DNA of 64,000 nt from Artemisia argyi (lineage: Eukaryota > Streptophyta > Magnoliopsida > Asterales > Asteraceae). The notes under the pieces were generated by a model that saw only the letters and a program-made list of their open reading frames with translations, did not search any database and had not been told where the DNA came from. The translations under genes were made by a program, and so were the position numbers. Positions 10,299 to 20,492 of this stretch are shown in pieces; position 1 is the first letter of the stretch; each line of letters starts with the position of its first letter. The DNA lies in NCBI GenBank assembly GCA_030686995.1, contig CM060703.1:5761001-5825000 (forward strand), read 5' to 3'.

Positions 10299-11480
10299 AT
10301 GTCAGATTACATACCTTCCGGCCCTTCAAAAAAAAACAAAAAAAAGAAAAAGATTTTCAAACACTAGTAAACCATCAATCTCCAATATCCAATCAGAAAT
10401 CATACCTTTCGATGTCCATTTTGATATCCAATCAAAAATCATAAAATGGCTTCCTGCCAAATCGTTACTTAGATTCCGAAAGGTTTCGAAAGAATGGAAG
10501 GCTCATATTGACACAATCCACAAGCCTCATCTACTTGTAAGTTACGAGTCGGATAATGTCCGAAGATATGCTTCCATTATCGATAACAATACTTTTCCCC
10601 TACAAATGATTCCCTTAACCTCCCCGGAGTCCCTTAGCTCATTAAGAAAACCATTAACACTCAATTCTGATGACGGGTTGTTATGTTTTTGCGGTTATTA
10701 CGGAGACCTAGATGCAAGAACTAGGAGGGCTGTTATATGGAATCCTACTGTTAGGAAATCTGTTGGTATTGATGTTAACCCTAACGCCGGGTATGAGCGT
10801 ACTATTGTTGGTTTTGGGGTTTCTCATGGTGACCCTATGCTTGTTAAGATTAGCGTTGTAGAAAATTTAGATGTAAGACTTACTAAGTGGGATGTTGATG
10901 TTTTTTCGTTAAGCACAAGTGTTTGGAGAAATGTTCATAGGAATATGCAGCCTTCTAGATCGTGTAAAGTGGAGTGTGCTAAGGTTTGTGTAAATGGGGT
11001 TATTTATTTTCGTGCTTATGATCATCCATATTCGGGTCTTCTTAAAGATAGGTCTAATTTTTTTATTTCGTTTAATTTGGAGAGTGGGGTGTTTGGAGAA
11101 GTGCCTTTTCCGGTGGATTTAGTATACAGGCGGCGAAGGTGAATGAGTCACTTGGTTTACTTGAGTATCATTATGGGGTTTGTGATGTGTGGACTAAGGA
11201 AGAGGGTGCTAATGAAACGTTTACCATGATATATGTTGTTGATGTTGAGGGTCACTCATTGTACGGTGATGTATTGGGGTTTAGAAACAATGGTGAAGTT
11301 GTAGTAGAATTGAAGGATAATGATAATAATGAAGAGTCTCGAATTGTAGTTTACGTACCCTTGACAGGGCATATTAGTGGTGTTGGGATTAATGGAAGGC
11401 GACATACGTTCTCCGCAAGGTTGTACATGGAAACGGCACATTTGCTTGATCAGCCAGAGGCAGATATCATCATTCATTAA
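10299..11480 (+). pseudogene. F-box gene A, frameshifted pseudogene of the D type
   Basis: This is a near-copy of gene D. It has the F-box (PAKSLLRFRKVSKEW), the associated-domain landmarks NSDDGLLCF and WNPTVRK, and the same C-terminal region. It is not translatable as one protein. The ATG at 10299 runs into a TAG at 10365, because extra A bases in the poly-lysine tract shift the frame relative to the F-box, which reads in another frame from about 10320. A 16-base deletion near 11122, where D has 16 extra bases starting catacacc, shifts the frame again. The middle (to 11142) and the end (11139-11480) therefore lie in different frames. Apart from these defects the codons barely differ from D, so the duplication or a conversion event was recent. 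Confidence 0.9.
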
Positions 11481-11690
11481 CAACGATGATGGTGCTATAT
11501 TGCAAGGTGTCGAGATCAAGCTGTGAGTGTCACTTCTGTGTTTGTTATTCTGTTTAGTTTAAGTTACTAGAAAAATAAGTGTTTTAACATATTTGTAAGG
11601 GAATGTTGATGAAGGTGGTTTAGTAGTTGGTAATTGGTTAACTATATTTGGGTCTGTAGATTAAATAGCACTTCGTGTCTGCTGCTGTTC

Positions 11691-11731
<41 letters not shown>

Positions 11732-12921
11732 CTTGAATTATGTATTTTGCTTTGTTTGTTTGTTTTGCTCAAATATTTGAAACATTTATATGTTATTAAA
11801 GCTAACCTGACTTATAACCGTCGAGTTAAGACCAGTTAAGCCAAAGTCCTCATAGCCATACACATGCTTCTTTATTAGATGTGCTTTCATTGTAACTAAT
11901 GTTATATTTTAAGTTTGGCTAGGAATTATGGGGTTCCTGTAATTGCACGCGCATCAGCAATTCAGCATGTGGCCAGATCAAAGTCAAAGAACATGAATCA
12001 GTTATATGATTAGGATTTAGGATACACTGTTCACAATCTCTGCTAGCTTTTGAACAGTTGTTGCTCTCCTACGTCATGGCAGCCACAACGGCTTTATATT
12101 TCTTGGTTATAAGTTCTTGGTGTTTCACTTGTTTGTTTGCTTTTTAAAAAAGCTGAAACACACATATCTTATTAGCAGTGAGTCAAAGCTTGAAACCACG
12201 GATTTAACACACTTTGTTGATAGCAGTAGTGTAAAAGTACCAAATAACTCTTGATTATTTATAAATGTGTTTCAGTTAAGGCGATGCAGGTCACTTAAGT
12301 CCTTTTCTTTCTTCACCTTTCCTATGGCCTGATTTCGTGTGTCTGTCTTCCCTGACCACAAGACAGTGTTACATTCTGATGTATCCTTTTCAACTTACTA
12401 CCAAGCAGCTTATACCCTAATCCCTGTTCCCTTCCAAAGCAGCCATGGTATTTGTTGAGACTCATCACATTTCTTTGCTGTGTTGTAACTTAGCCAGCTT
12501 GCTGAAGCAAGGTCTTTGATGGTCTTAGATGTTTTATGTGGTTTTTGGATGATACAAGAATACTAATTCTTTGGTTATTTAATCTCTTAAAAGTGTATCT
12601 TTTCCTTATGTAGACATGTAGTGCTGATGTGTAGCTTTTCCTTCGATTAATTTCATGTATTGATGCAAAACAATTTACTGAGGTTATCTAAATGATGGCA
12701 AACATGGGCATTTATTGAATTATTTGAAAGGTCATTTTGAAAACAGGGTTGGAATGGTCATTTTTAAAACCGAATCAAACGGGTCTTCTCTGGTCAGGTC
12801 ATGCCTACCTTTTTCCCTATTTTGATTCCCTTCCTTTCTTCATTTCCTCTCCCATTCCATTATGATGTTTTAGTTTCAACCATTCCTTTCATAAAGAGTA
12901 GTTAGTAAAATTTTACTAGTG
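11481..12921. other. 3' flank of locus A, paralogous to locus E flank
   Basis: No gene is seen. The block matches 59545-61169 downstream of gene E and in part 24422-25118 downstream of D. It includes a T-run of 36 bases at 11694-11729. Conserved landmarks include aattgcacgcgcatcagcaa (about 11940) and tcaaagaacatgaatcag (about 11985). Confidence 0.75.
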
Positions 12922-13310
12922 TACATTATAGAAGAAATAATGGAGAAAGTGTTGATAAGTTTGCGTCATCTTGGTGCTTTATCCAAGCTGCTTCAAACTA
13001 CTGGCAAATGGTTATACGTAGATCTTAGTCTTTCACCTTTAAACATGCTTGTGATTCATAGTAAAAAAATTGTACTAAAATTACCGGCTTTCTTCATAGG
13101 AATCGGACACTAAATACATCTTTAAGCGCCTCTACACCAAGTGACATTACGGGCCAAGTCACAAACATAGTTGCTACGACTTGACTTTGCATCCATAACA
13201 CTTTCACTTATGCAACAATCCCATCATTCAGCAGCAACACTGAGTAATGGTACCTATGTCCGTGATTTGGTGCTCGTGGACATCAATCCTGTATTACACA
13301 ACTATTAAAA
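12922..13310. repeat. Conserved non-coding module, copy 1
   Basis: A segment of about 370 bp that recurs near 25118-25500, 38196-38580 (repeated at 50400-50784) and 63379-63715, with partial copies at 17306-17455 and 34860-35130. Shared landmarks are ggagaaagtgttgataag, taccggctttcttcatagg, caagtcacaaac, cagcaacactgag and cgtgatttggtgctcg. No frame is conserved across copies, so it does not look protein-coding. It also holds the intact 9-bp site tagaagaaa (12929-12937) that is duplicated around the Mutator-like element at 61179-63369. Confidence 0.75.
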
Positions 13311-13950
13311 AGTAACACAAACTACAAAGCCCAAAAGTGGTTGCTAATAGGGGCCTTAAAGGCTTAAACTAATGTAATTGTATAACCTACAAGGTTTTTT
13401 TTTTTTTGGATTTCTTTCCCTAGAGAATGTAACTGTCAAATTGAAGACATATTGTAACTCACAAGTATGAGGTCGAGTAAGATACACACTAATTCGTCAA
13501 AGACACTGATAAAATTTGATTATTAGTGCTAACTTTCATAAACAAATTCTTTATTTCCACCAAAAGCAAATAGTCCCAAAAGATTATGTCTATAGTCATT
13601 GTTTGGTTAGTCAATGAATTAGTAACAACTAAAGCGTAACCTCGGTTCTCAATCATACTCGTTTTAATAAACTGTACTTTCAATTAAAATTTTCTCTTGT
13701 TCTATACATCCTCTGTCCCAAATATATTTAAATACATACATGTTATAGATAAATAGTTAGCAGGGTTTGAGTGAGGAGGTGGAGATGTGATGCAGCGCTA
13801 ACATTGATGAGTGAAAGTATTTTGTTTGATTACCACTACATGTTTAATACTTTTTCGATTGTACAATGAGCTAAAAGACCAAAAGAAATATGTTACCAAA
13901 GTCAACAAATTATAATGACTTCTTCCTTTAGCCTATAAAAATAGTAAAGA
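13311..13950. other. Cluster flank sequence, no gene
   Basis: 13370-13560 matches 22010-22200 and the right edge of the window (63870-64000). Nothing else is recognised. Confidence 0.6.
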
Positions 13951-14100
13951 GTAAACTGCATAAATGATCCATATGGTTTGCCGGGTGTTATGGATTCACT
14001 CCATTTTCAATTTTCAGTTTGGATCTAGTCAATGTTGTTTTAACCCGTTACGGATCCTTCCATTTTGCCTAACCCCGTTAAACTGACTAAGGGGTGTTTC
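13951..14100. mobile_element. Single end of a Mutator-like element (remnant)
   Basis: gagtaaactgcataaatgatcc followed by tggtttgccgggt resembles the ends of the elements at 61179 and 7254. No matching inverted end is visible downstream, so it looks truncated. Part of the body (ctagtcaatgttgttttaac) recurs near 37480. Confidence 0.45.
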
Positions 14101-14225
14101 TTTTTTCTTTTATTCCAATTTAATGAGTGAGGACATCCCTTATTCCTTCTTATTGGAGAGGCCCACAAAGTTCACTATCTCTTAAATAAGAGGCTCAGGC
14201 TCAACCAGACGGTCCAGACATTTAT

Positions 14226-14273
<48 letters not shown>

Positions 14274-14286
14274 TAGTTTGATTGTT

Positions 14287-14444
14287 AAGGCTATGTTTGG
14301 CGCGGAGCTTTTTTTGGCGATGAGCGGTGAGCAATGAGTTTTTTTATTTTTATTTTTCGTTTGTCAAAGAAACGGTGAACTACTACTTTTACCACACACA
14401 CCCTAAATCTGAGGGTATATTTGTGTTTTAATGTATTTTATTTA

Positions 14445-14484
<40 letters not shown>
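14287..14484 (+). mobile_element. Possible poly-A retroposon
   Basis: A segment of about 200 bp ends in about 34 A bases. It is flanked by a 16-bp repeat differing at one base (acttagtttgattgtt at 14271-14286, acttaggttgattgtt at 14485-14500). A separate run of about 40 A bases lies just upstream at 14231-14270. The structure fits a SINE-like insertion, but a tandem duplication of a poly-A-bearing segment would look similar. Confidence 0.4.
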
Positions 14485-14487
<3 letters not shown>

Positions 14488-14637
14488 TAGGTTGATTGTT
14501 TGATTGCTCACACTCCACTGTCCCCACCCCCCACACATAACACATTCAATGACCATTATTTATACCTACCACCATCACCATCATTATCTTCACCATAAAC
14601 CCAAAACTGTTCTCCTTCATACCTTGATCTCCCGCTG

Positions 14638-15258
14638 GTAAGTCTTTTTTTAACTCATATTTTTTTTTTAATTTATTTAAAAGATTAATAATTTGTTTGC
14701 TAGATCGTTTGTGATATTATTAGGGGTTTAAGACTGATTCTGTACATATATAAGAAAAGTGTCATATACATGGCCTTAAATGATTTCCAGTTATATTTCA
14801 TAAGCTCCCATTTTCCCGCTTATTTTGGGTCTTATGAGCTTATATAAACTTCTTATATATAAGATTATATGAGCTTATTATTTGAGCTTATTATTAGCTG
14901 ATAAGCACTTCCATAGTTCCATTCTTGCTAATAAACACTTAAATAGGCAAACCCAAACACCCTGTTACCTTTAACGCAACGAGTATGCAGGAAATAGTGT
15001 TTGCATCTACCTTTTCAGTTCCTAAAATTATCACTTTGAAACTTCAATGCCAAACACCCTTTTAGTAGTTTAAGTTTGTTTTTACTAGTTGTTATTCTTG
15101 GTTTGTATTACATTAGAGTCCCGTGCAGACTTTCATTATGATACTTGTTAATGAAACTATAAGGATCCATGTTAATAGCTTATGTGCGCTAATAGTTATT
15201 CGTTTATTCAGTTAGATGTGCTTGTTACTGACACTTGGTGATTAATTTTGATTTACAG
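14638..15258 (+). other. 5'UTR intron of F-box gene B
   Basis: Donor cccgctg|gtaagt at 14638; acceptor ttttgatttacag ending at 15258. The upstream exon region 14540-14637 is C/A-rich with a possible TATA-like tatttatacc near 14556. The acceptor sequence and the leader that follows are shared with loci C, D and E. The interior includes gcttat-rich MITE-like sequence around 14800-14950. Confidence 0.6.
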
Positions 15259-15373
15259 CTTGTTAGCTTGTTAAGGAACTCTCTGATCTAATCGAGGAGC
15301 AAAGCACTGAAGGAGGTGACGCTTTTGGCCCAAAATTTAATCCCTACTTGTCGAAAATCCCAAAATTAAAAAT

Positions 15374-16492
15374 ATGTCAGATAACATACCTTTCGACATC
15401 CAATCAGAAATCATGAAAAGGCTTCCTGTCAAATCGTTACTTCAATTCCGTTCTGTTTCAAAACAATGGAAGTCTTTTATTGACAGCCCGAAATTCATAA
15501 AAAACTACCACATCAATCATACAAACCCCCAGCATCAGCTACTTGTAAGTAGTTATAAGTGGGATATTGTCCAAACACATACATATACTTCGATTATCGA
15601 TAACAATACTTTTCCCCAACAAAAGTTTTCCTTAACCGCCCCAGAGTCCCTTAGCTTGTTAAGACACACATTCATATTCAGTTCCGTTAACGGGTTGTTA
15701 TGTTTTTACGGTCGTTATGAAGATCTAAATTCAAAAACTGCTATGGCTGTTATTTGGAATCCCACTGTTAGGAAATCTGTTGGTATTGTTATCCCTATCG
15801 CTAAAGCGATGTGTAATGTTGTTGGTTTTGGGATTTGTCCTGATACTAGTGACCCTAAGCTTGTTAAGATTAGTGTTGATGGAATATCTAGTATGTGGGA
15901 GGTTGAGGTTTTTACGTTAAGTACGCGTGTTTGGAAAACTGTGTATACGGGTGCACCTTTTAAATTGTGCAATTTTTGCTACGGCCAGGTTTTTGTAAAT
16001 GGGGTTATTTATTTCCGTGCTTATCATTATGTGAATCGGTCTAGGTTTAATTATGTTATTTCGTTTGATTTGAAGAGTGAGAAGTTGGGTGAAGTGTGTC
16101 TTCCGGATAGATTAGTACGTATACCCGATCTAGTAAAGGTGAATGAGTCGCTTGGTTTACTTGACCAATATGATGAGTATGACATGTTGGTTTGTGATGT
16201 GTGGACGAGGGAAGATGGTGCTAACAAAACGTTTACCAAGATATACACTGTTAAGGTTAAGGGTTATTCTCGGTACGATAGGGTATTAGGATTTAGGAAC
16301 AATGGTGAAGTTGTAATGGAACTGAGTGATGATGATTGTGAAAATTCTAGAATTGAAGTTTATGAACCCTTGTCTGGGCATACTAATGGTGTTGGGATTA
16401 CTGGAAACCAAGGTACACTCTCCACGTGGTCATACATGGAAACACTACTTTTGCTTGATCATTCAGATTCTATAATTCATTACCAACGATGA
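15374..16492 (+). CDS. F-box protein with F-box-associated domain (gene B)
   Basis: An intact single-exon frame of 372 residues. The F-box occupies residues 5-42 (LPVKSLLQFRSVSKQW core) and would bind SKP1 in an SCF ubiquitin ligase. The rest resembles the plant F-box-associated domain (TIGR01640/FBA type): NGLLCF at 106-111, WNPTVRK at 128-134, then GFGICPDTSDPKLVKISV, VFTLSTRVWKTVY, VNGVIYFRAY, SFDLKSEKLGEVCLP and LGFRNNGEVVMEL. The usual length for this family is about 350-420, so it looks full length. The start follows aaaaat and is the first ATG after the conserved leader aatttaatccctacttgtcg. The target protein is unknown. It resembles Arabidopsis F-box/kelch-repeat proteins of the At3g06240/At3g23880 kind, though I see no kelch motif. 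Confidence 0.92.
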   Translation: MSDNIPFDIQSEIMKRLPVKSLLQFRSVSKQWKSFIDSPKFIKNYHINHTNPQHQLLVSSYKWDIVQTHTYTSIIDNNTFPQQKFSLTAPESLSLLRHTFIFSSVNGLLCFYGRYEDLNSKTAMAVIWNPTVRKSVGIVIPIAKAMCNVVGFGICPDTSDPKLVKISVDGISSMWEVEVFTLSTRVWKTVYTGAPFKLCNFCYGQVFVNGVIYFRAYHYVNRSRFNYVISFDLKSEKLGEVCLPDRLVRIPDLVKVNESLGLLDQYDEYDMLVCDVWTREDGANKTFTKIYTVKVKGYSRYDRVLGFRNNGEVVMELSDDDCENSRIEVYEPLSGHTNGVGITGNQGTLSTWSYMETLLLLDHSDSIIHYQR

Positions 16493-17305
16493 TGGTTATA
16501 TTGCAAGGTGTCGAGATCAAGTTGTAGGTATTAGACAAGTGTGAAGGTATTTGTAAGGGAATGCTGGTGAAGGTGGTTCATTGGTTGGTGTCGCTGGTAA
16601 TTAATTTAGTGGTACATTGTGTTGAAAGTGAGGGTGATAACTGTTTAATGAAATGGTTTAGGTTAACTATATTTGGGATGGTAGATTAAATAGTATCTGC
16701 GGGTTTTTAGTTATTTGCCTGAAGTATGTATTTTGTTTTGTTTGTTTGTTTGCTCAAATATTTGAAACCTTTATATGTTATACATATGTTTCTTTATTAG
16801 ATGTTGTTTGATTGTAAGCAAAGTTATATTGGAAGACTGGCTAGGAATTAAAGTAAAACAACATAAGTAACTAACCAGCACATACTTTATCCAGCGTGTT
16901 TACTCATACGTTTCATTGTCTGTGTATGCTCTAAGGTAATATTAAGGATTAAACAAAAGATATCTCAAAGCTTGACACGTAATTGCCATGAATGTTGAAA
17001 TGGAAACATATTTCTCGTAATGGAGTCCAATTTCTATTTTCTCATTTTTTGTACAGGCTAAACCGTATAACATGGATATACTTGATAACATTATTATAAA
17101 CCCAAATTATGGGCAATTAACAGAATCTCCTTGCATTCATAGCAACCATGTAGTGTTCAGGACTACTTGATAACATGGATATACTTTGACCTCGGGCGAC
17201 CAACGATCAAGAGCTGTGAGTAACACAATTTTCCCAATTGTGTCACACCAACGTATCATAAACATAACCATTCTCTTATAAAACCATTATTCCAAGCATG
17301 TTTAA
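16493..17305. other. 3' flank of gene B, no gene
   Basis: The first 260 bases resemble the flanks of the other F-box genes (for example ggtgaaggtggttcattgg and aatggtttaggttaactata). The remainder shows no gene or terminal repeat. Confidence 0.6.
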
Positions 17306-17455
17306 AGGTGTACCATGCTTGTGATTCATAGTCAAAAGCTGTACTAAAACGTATTATTTGCTTTCTTCATAGGTATTGGAGTGTTACATAGAATCATATT
17401 CTACACCAAGTGACGTGCACGAGCCAAGTCACAAACATTGTTACTAGCACTTGAC
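17306..17455. repeat. Conserved non-coding module, partial copy 2
   Basis: Shares catgcttgtgattcatagt, ctttcttcataggtattgg and gagccaagtcacaaac with the copy at 12922-13310. It is cut by the element at 17456. Confidence 0.65.
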
Positions 17456-17740
17456 CAGTGGCGGCGAAGAGGGTGTGCAAATAGTGTAGTCGCACATGGC
17501 CCCACAATTTAAGGGGTCTCACTTTGTGCACTTATGCTATATATCCTAATGCATCTTTTTTGTAAATCTCATTAGTTAAATACAACTCATCTTGTCACAA
17601 TAAATGAAACGTCATTTAAAGACATTATTAAAAAAAATTGTTACAAATGAACACCTTTTATGCACATTTCTAATTTTTTAGTTTTGATAAGGGCTCTTTT
17701 TAAATTTTGACCGGGGCCTCCAAATTCATTTACCAGCCTT
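17456..17740. mobile_element. hAT-like insertion, about 285 bp
   Basis: The insert begins cagtggcggcg, a terminus common in plant hAT-like MITEs. It is flanked by gcacttga(c) at 17447-17455 and 17741-17749, an 8- to 9-bp target duplication. It splits the conserved module: the paralogous copies read across this point. The terminal inverted repeat is weak. Confidence 0.6.
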
Positions 17741-18030
17741 GCACTTGACTTTGCATCAAATGCAAGTATGCAACAATCCCAGCATTATATTCCTTTTTCT
17801 TCTTTTTTTTTTTACAGACGAAGATTTGGTATCTTTTTTAGAGAAGAAAATTACCAAGTTATGTGTCATTAAAAATAATAATAATAATAATAATAGGATC
17901 CGGTTAAAAAAGAGTATGACCCGGCCGGGACCCGGGTCGACTAAAAACCCGACCGGTTCAACCCTCCTAAAAAACCCAACTCTGAAAAACAAAACTCAAA
18001 CTCTTTTAGCCACCACCATCTCCACCACAG

Positions 18031-19287
18031 GTGACGTCATCAACCACACTCTTTATTTTTTTTTATTTAAAATATTAATAATTTGGGTTTGTTAGTTAGA
18101 TAATAATTTGTTAGTTTGGTGGGTATTTGTTTCAGCTTATTTGATTTCGGCTTATTAATTTCATTGTTGCCTTATTGATTTCAGCTTAGGTTAGGGGGTG
18201 TTTGGCTAAGCTTATATGATGGGCTTATTATTAGCTTATATAAGGGGTTTTTGATAAGCCCAAAAAGTGTCTTTTTAAGTGCGGTTGGGTTTATATGATT
18301 GGCTAAGCTTATGAGCTTATTTCGGCTTAGGGAGTGTTTGTTTAAGCTTATTTAGGGGGCTTATGACCTTATATAACAAAAATATGCCTAATTTAGTGTT
18401 TTGCTACACTTATATACGTTTGAGCTTATGAGCTTATATGAGGGGGTTTTGATATAAGCCTAAACTTTATGTCATTTTACCTTATTTGTTATATTAAACA
18501 CTTACCAAGTGCTTATTAGCTTATGATATATAAGCTGCTTATATAACATAAGCATAAGCCCAATTCATAAGCTTAGCCAAATGCCCCATTACATTTCATA
18601 AATTTGTTGCTTATTTTTAGACTTATGGGCCATATGTTTCAAAGTAATAGTCTGAAATCAAAGAAGCTCATACGTGCGAAAATAGGAGTTAACCCCGTAT
18701 AAGGAATAGTGTAAGTTATTAACTTTATCGTTAATTAAGTACATTATCCAAACACTATCTGTCAAGTTACTGTATAATGTGAGATGAAATTATCAGAATC
18801 AGATACTTAAGTGTTTGGGTTTGCTCATTTTAAACTTTCATTTCGACTAAGATTAGCTGATAAGCACTTCCATTCTTGCTGATAAACACTTAAAAAGGCA
18901 AACCCAAACACCCCAAGAAATAGTGTTTGCATCTACCTTTTCAGTTTTACTAGTGATTCAGATTATTAGCTGTGATAAATTTTAGTTATTTAAGGATTTG
19001 CGTGTAAAATTACCCCTAACTGTCAGAATTCAGATGATCAATATAAGATTTGTTGCAAACACTAAAACCGATTATTTGGTTCCTAAATTAATCAGATCAT
19101 CACTATCAAACTGCAATGCCAAACCAGTTTAGTTATTATAATAAGCTGTTATGACCAAACTCCTGTTTAGAAAATTATGATTATCAACATTAGGTAGTTT
19201 TTAAACAATTATAATGATCCGTGTTAATAGTTTATGTGCTTTGCTCTCTAAATGTTACTGACACTTGTGATTAATTTTAATTTACAG
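18031..19287 (+). other. 5'UTR intron of F-box gene C
   Basis: Donor ccaccacag|gtgacgtc at 18031; acceptor ttttaatttacag ending at 19287. The intron contains 18120-18620, a stretch rich in gcttat/ataagc in both orientations (tttggctaagcttatatgat near 18210 and its complement near 18570), probably a MITE of about 400-500 bp. That stretch also resembles the intron of gene E around 52430-53520. Confidence 0.6.
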
Positions 19288-19382
19288 TGTGTTAGCTTGT
19301 TAAGGAACAAAGCACCGAAGGAGGAGAAGCTTTAGGCCAGAAATTCAATCCCTACTTGTCAAAATCTGTAAAACTTACCCTT

Positions 19383-20492
19383 ATGTCTGATCACATCCCT
19401 TTTGAGATCCAATCAGAAATCATAAAGAGGCTTCCTATCAAATCACTAGTTCAATTCCGATCCGTTTCGAAAGAATGGAAGTCTTTTATTGACAGCCCGG
19501 AATTCATAAACAACTACCACATCAATCACACAAACCCCCAACATCATCTACTTGTACGGTACACGTTAGAGAACATCGAAACATATACTTCGATTGTCGA
19601 TGACAATACTTTCCCCCAAAATAAGTTTTCCTTAACCGCCCCCGAGTCCCTTAGCTTATTAGGAAATACGATATTAACACTTGATTCGGTTAACGGACTG
19701 TTATGTTTTTGCGGTCGTTACGGAGGCTTAGATTCGAGTACTAGGATGGTTGTTATTTGGAATCCTACTGTTAGGAAATCTGTTGGTATTGTTATCCCTA
19801 TCTCTAATGCGCTGCATATTGTTGTTGGTTTTGGTGTTTGTCCTGATACTAGTGACACTAAGCTTGTTAAGATCAGTGTTGCTAAAATAACTAGTATGTG
19901 GGTGGTTGAGGTTTTTACGTTAAGTACACGTGTTTGGAAAATTGTATATATGGGTTCACCTTTTAAATCCTGTTATATTTGGCCGTGGTTTCAGGTTTTT
20001 GTAAATGGGGTTATCTATTTTTTTGCTTATGATAATTTATATTTGGGTTTTGGAGTTAGGTCTAATTTTGTACTTTCATTTGATTTAAAGAGTGAGAAGT
20101 TTGGTGAAGTGTGTCTTCCCGAAAGATTAGTACATGCACCTTATTTAAATGCGGCGAAGTTGAATGAGTCTCTTGTTTTACTTGAGTATTATAATGAGGG
20201 TGACATGGAGGTTTGTGGTGTGTGGACGAGGAAAGATGGTGCTAATGAACCATTTACTAAGACATGCATTGTTAAGGCTAAGGGTAGGGTATTGGGGTTT
20301 AGGAACAATGGTGAAATTGTAACAGAACTGTTGGATAACGATAATTTTGAAGAGTCTAGAATTGAAGTTTATGAACCCTTGTCGGGGCATGTTTATGGTG
20401 TTGGGATTAATGGAAGGCGAGGTAATTTCTTCGCGAGGTCGTACATGGAAACGCTACTTTTGCTTGATCAATCAGATACTATCATTCATTAA
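19383..20492 (+). CDS. F-box protein with F-box-associated domain (gene C)
   Basis: An intact single-exon frame of 369 residues. I start at the ATG at 19383 (MSDHIPFEIQ), which aligns with the start of gene B. The frame can be extended to 19356 only with a TTG, which is unlikely in a plant. The F-box is at about 5-42 (LPIKSLVQFRSVSKEWKSF). The associated domain follows with NGLLCF, WNPTVRK, GFGVCPDTSDTKLVKISV, VFTLSTRVWKIVY, VNGVIYFFAY and VLGFRNNGEIVTEL. It is closest to genes B and E in this window. Role inferred from family: SKP1-binding substrate adaptor of an SCF E3 ligase, substrate unknown. Confidence 0.92.
   Translation: MSDHIPFEIQSEIIKRLPIKSLVQFRSVSKEWKSFIDSPEFINNYHINHTNPQHHLLVRYTLENIETYTSIVDDNTFPQNKFSLTAPESLSLLGNTILTLDSVNGLLCFCGRYGGLDSSTRMVVIWNPTVRKSVGIVIPISNALHIVVGFGVCPDTSDTKLVKISVAKITSMWVVEVFTLSTRVWKIVYMGSPFKSCYIWPWFQVFVNGVIYFFAYDNLYLGFGVRSNFVLSFDLKSEKFGEVCLPERLVHAPYLNAAKLNESLVLLEYYNEGDMEVCGVWTRKDGANEPFTKTCIVKAKGRVLGFRNNGEIVTELLDNDNFEESRIEVYEPLSGHVYGVGINGRRGNFFARSYMETLLLLDQSDTIIH

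Noticed and set aside
19356..19382. Nine extra N-terminal residues for F-box gene C
   Set aside because: The frame extension begins at TTG, not ATG. The ATG at 19383 aligns with the start of gene B.
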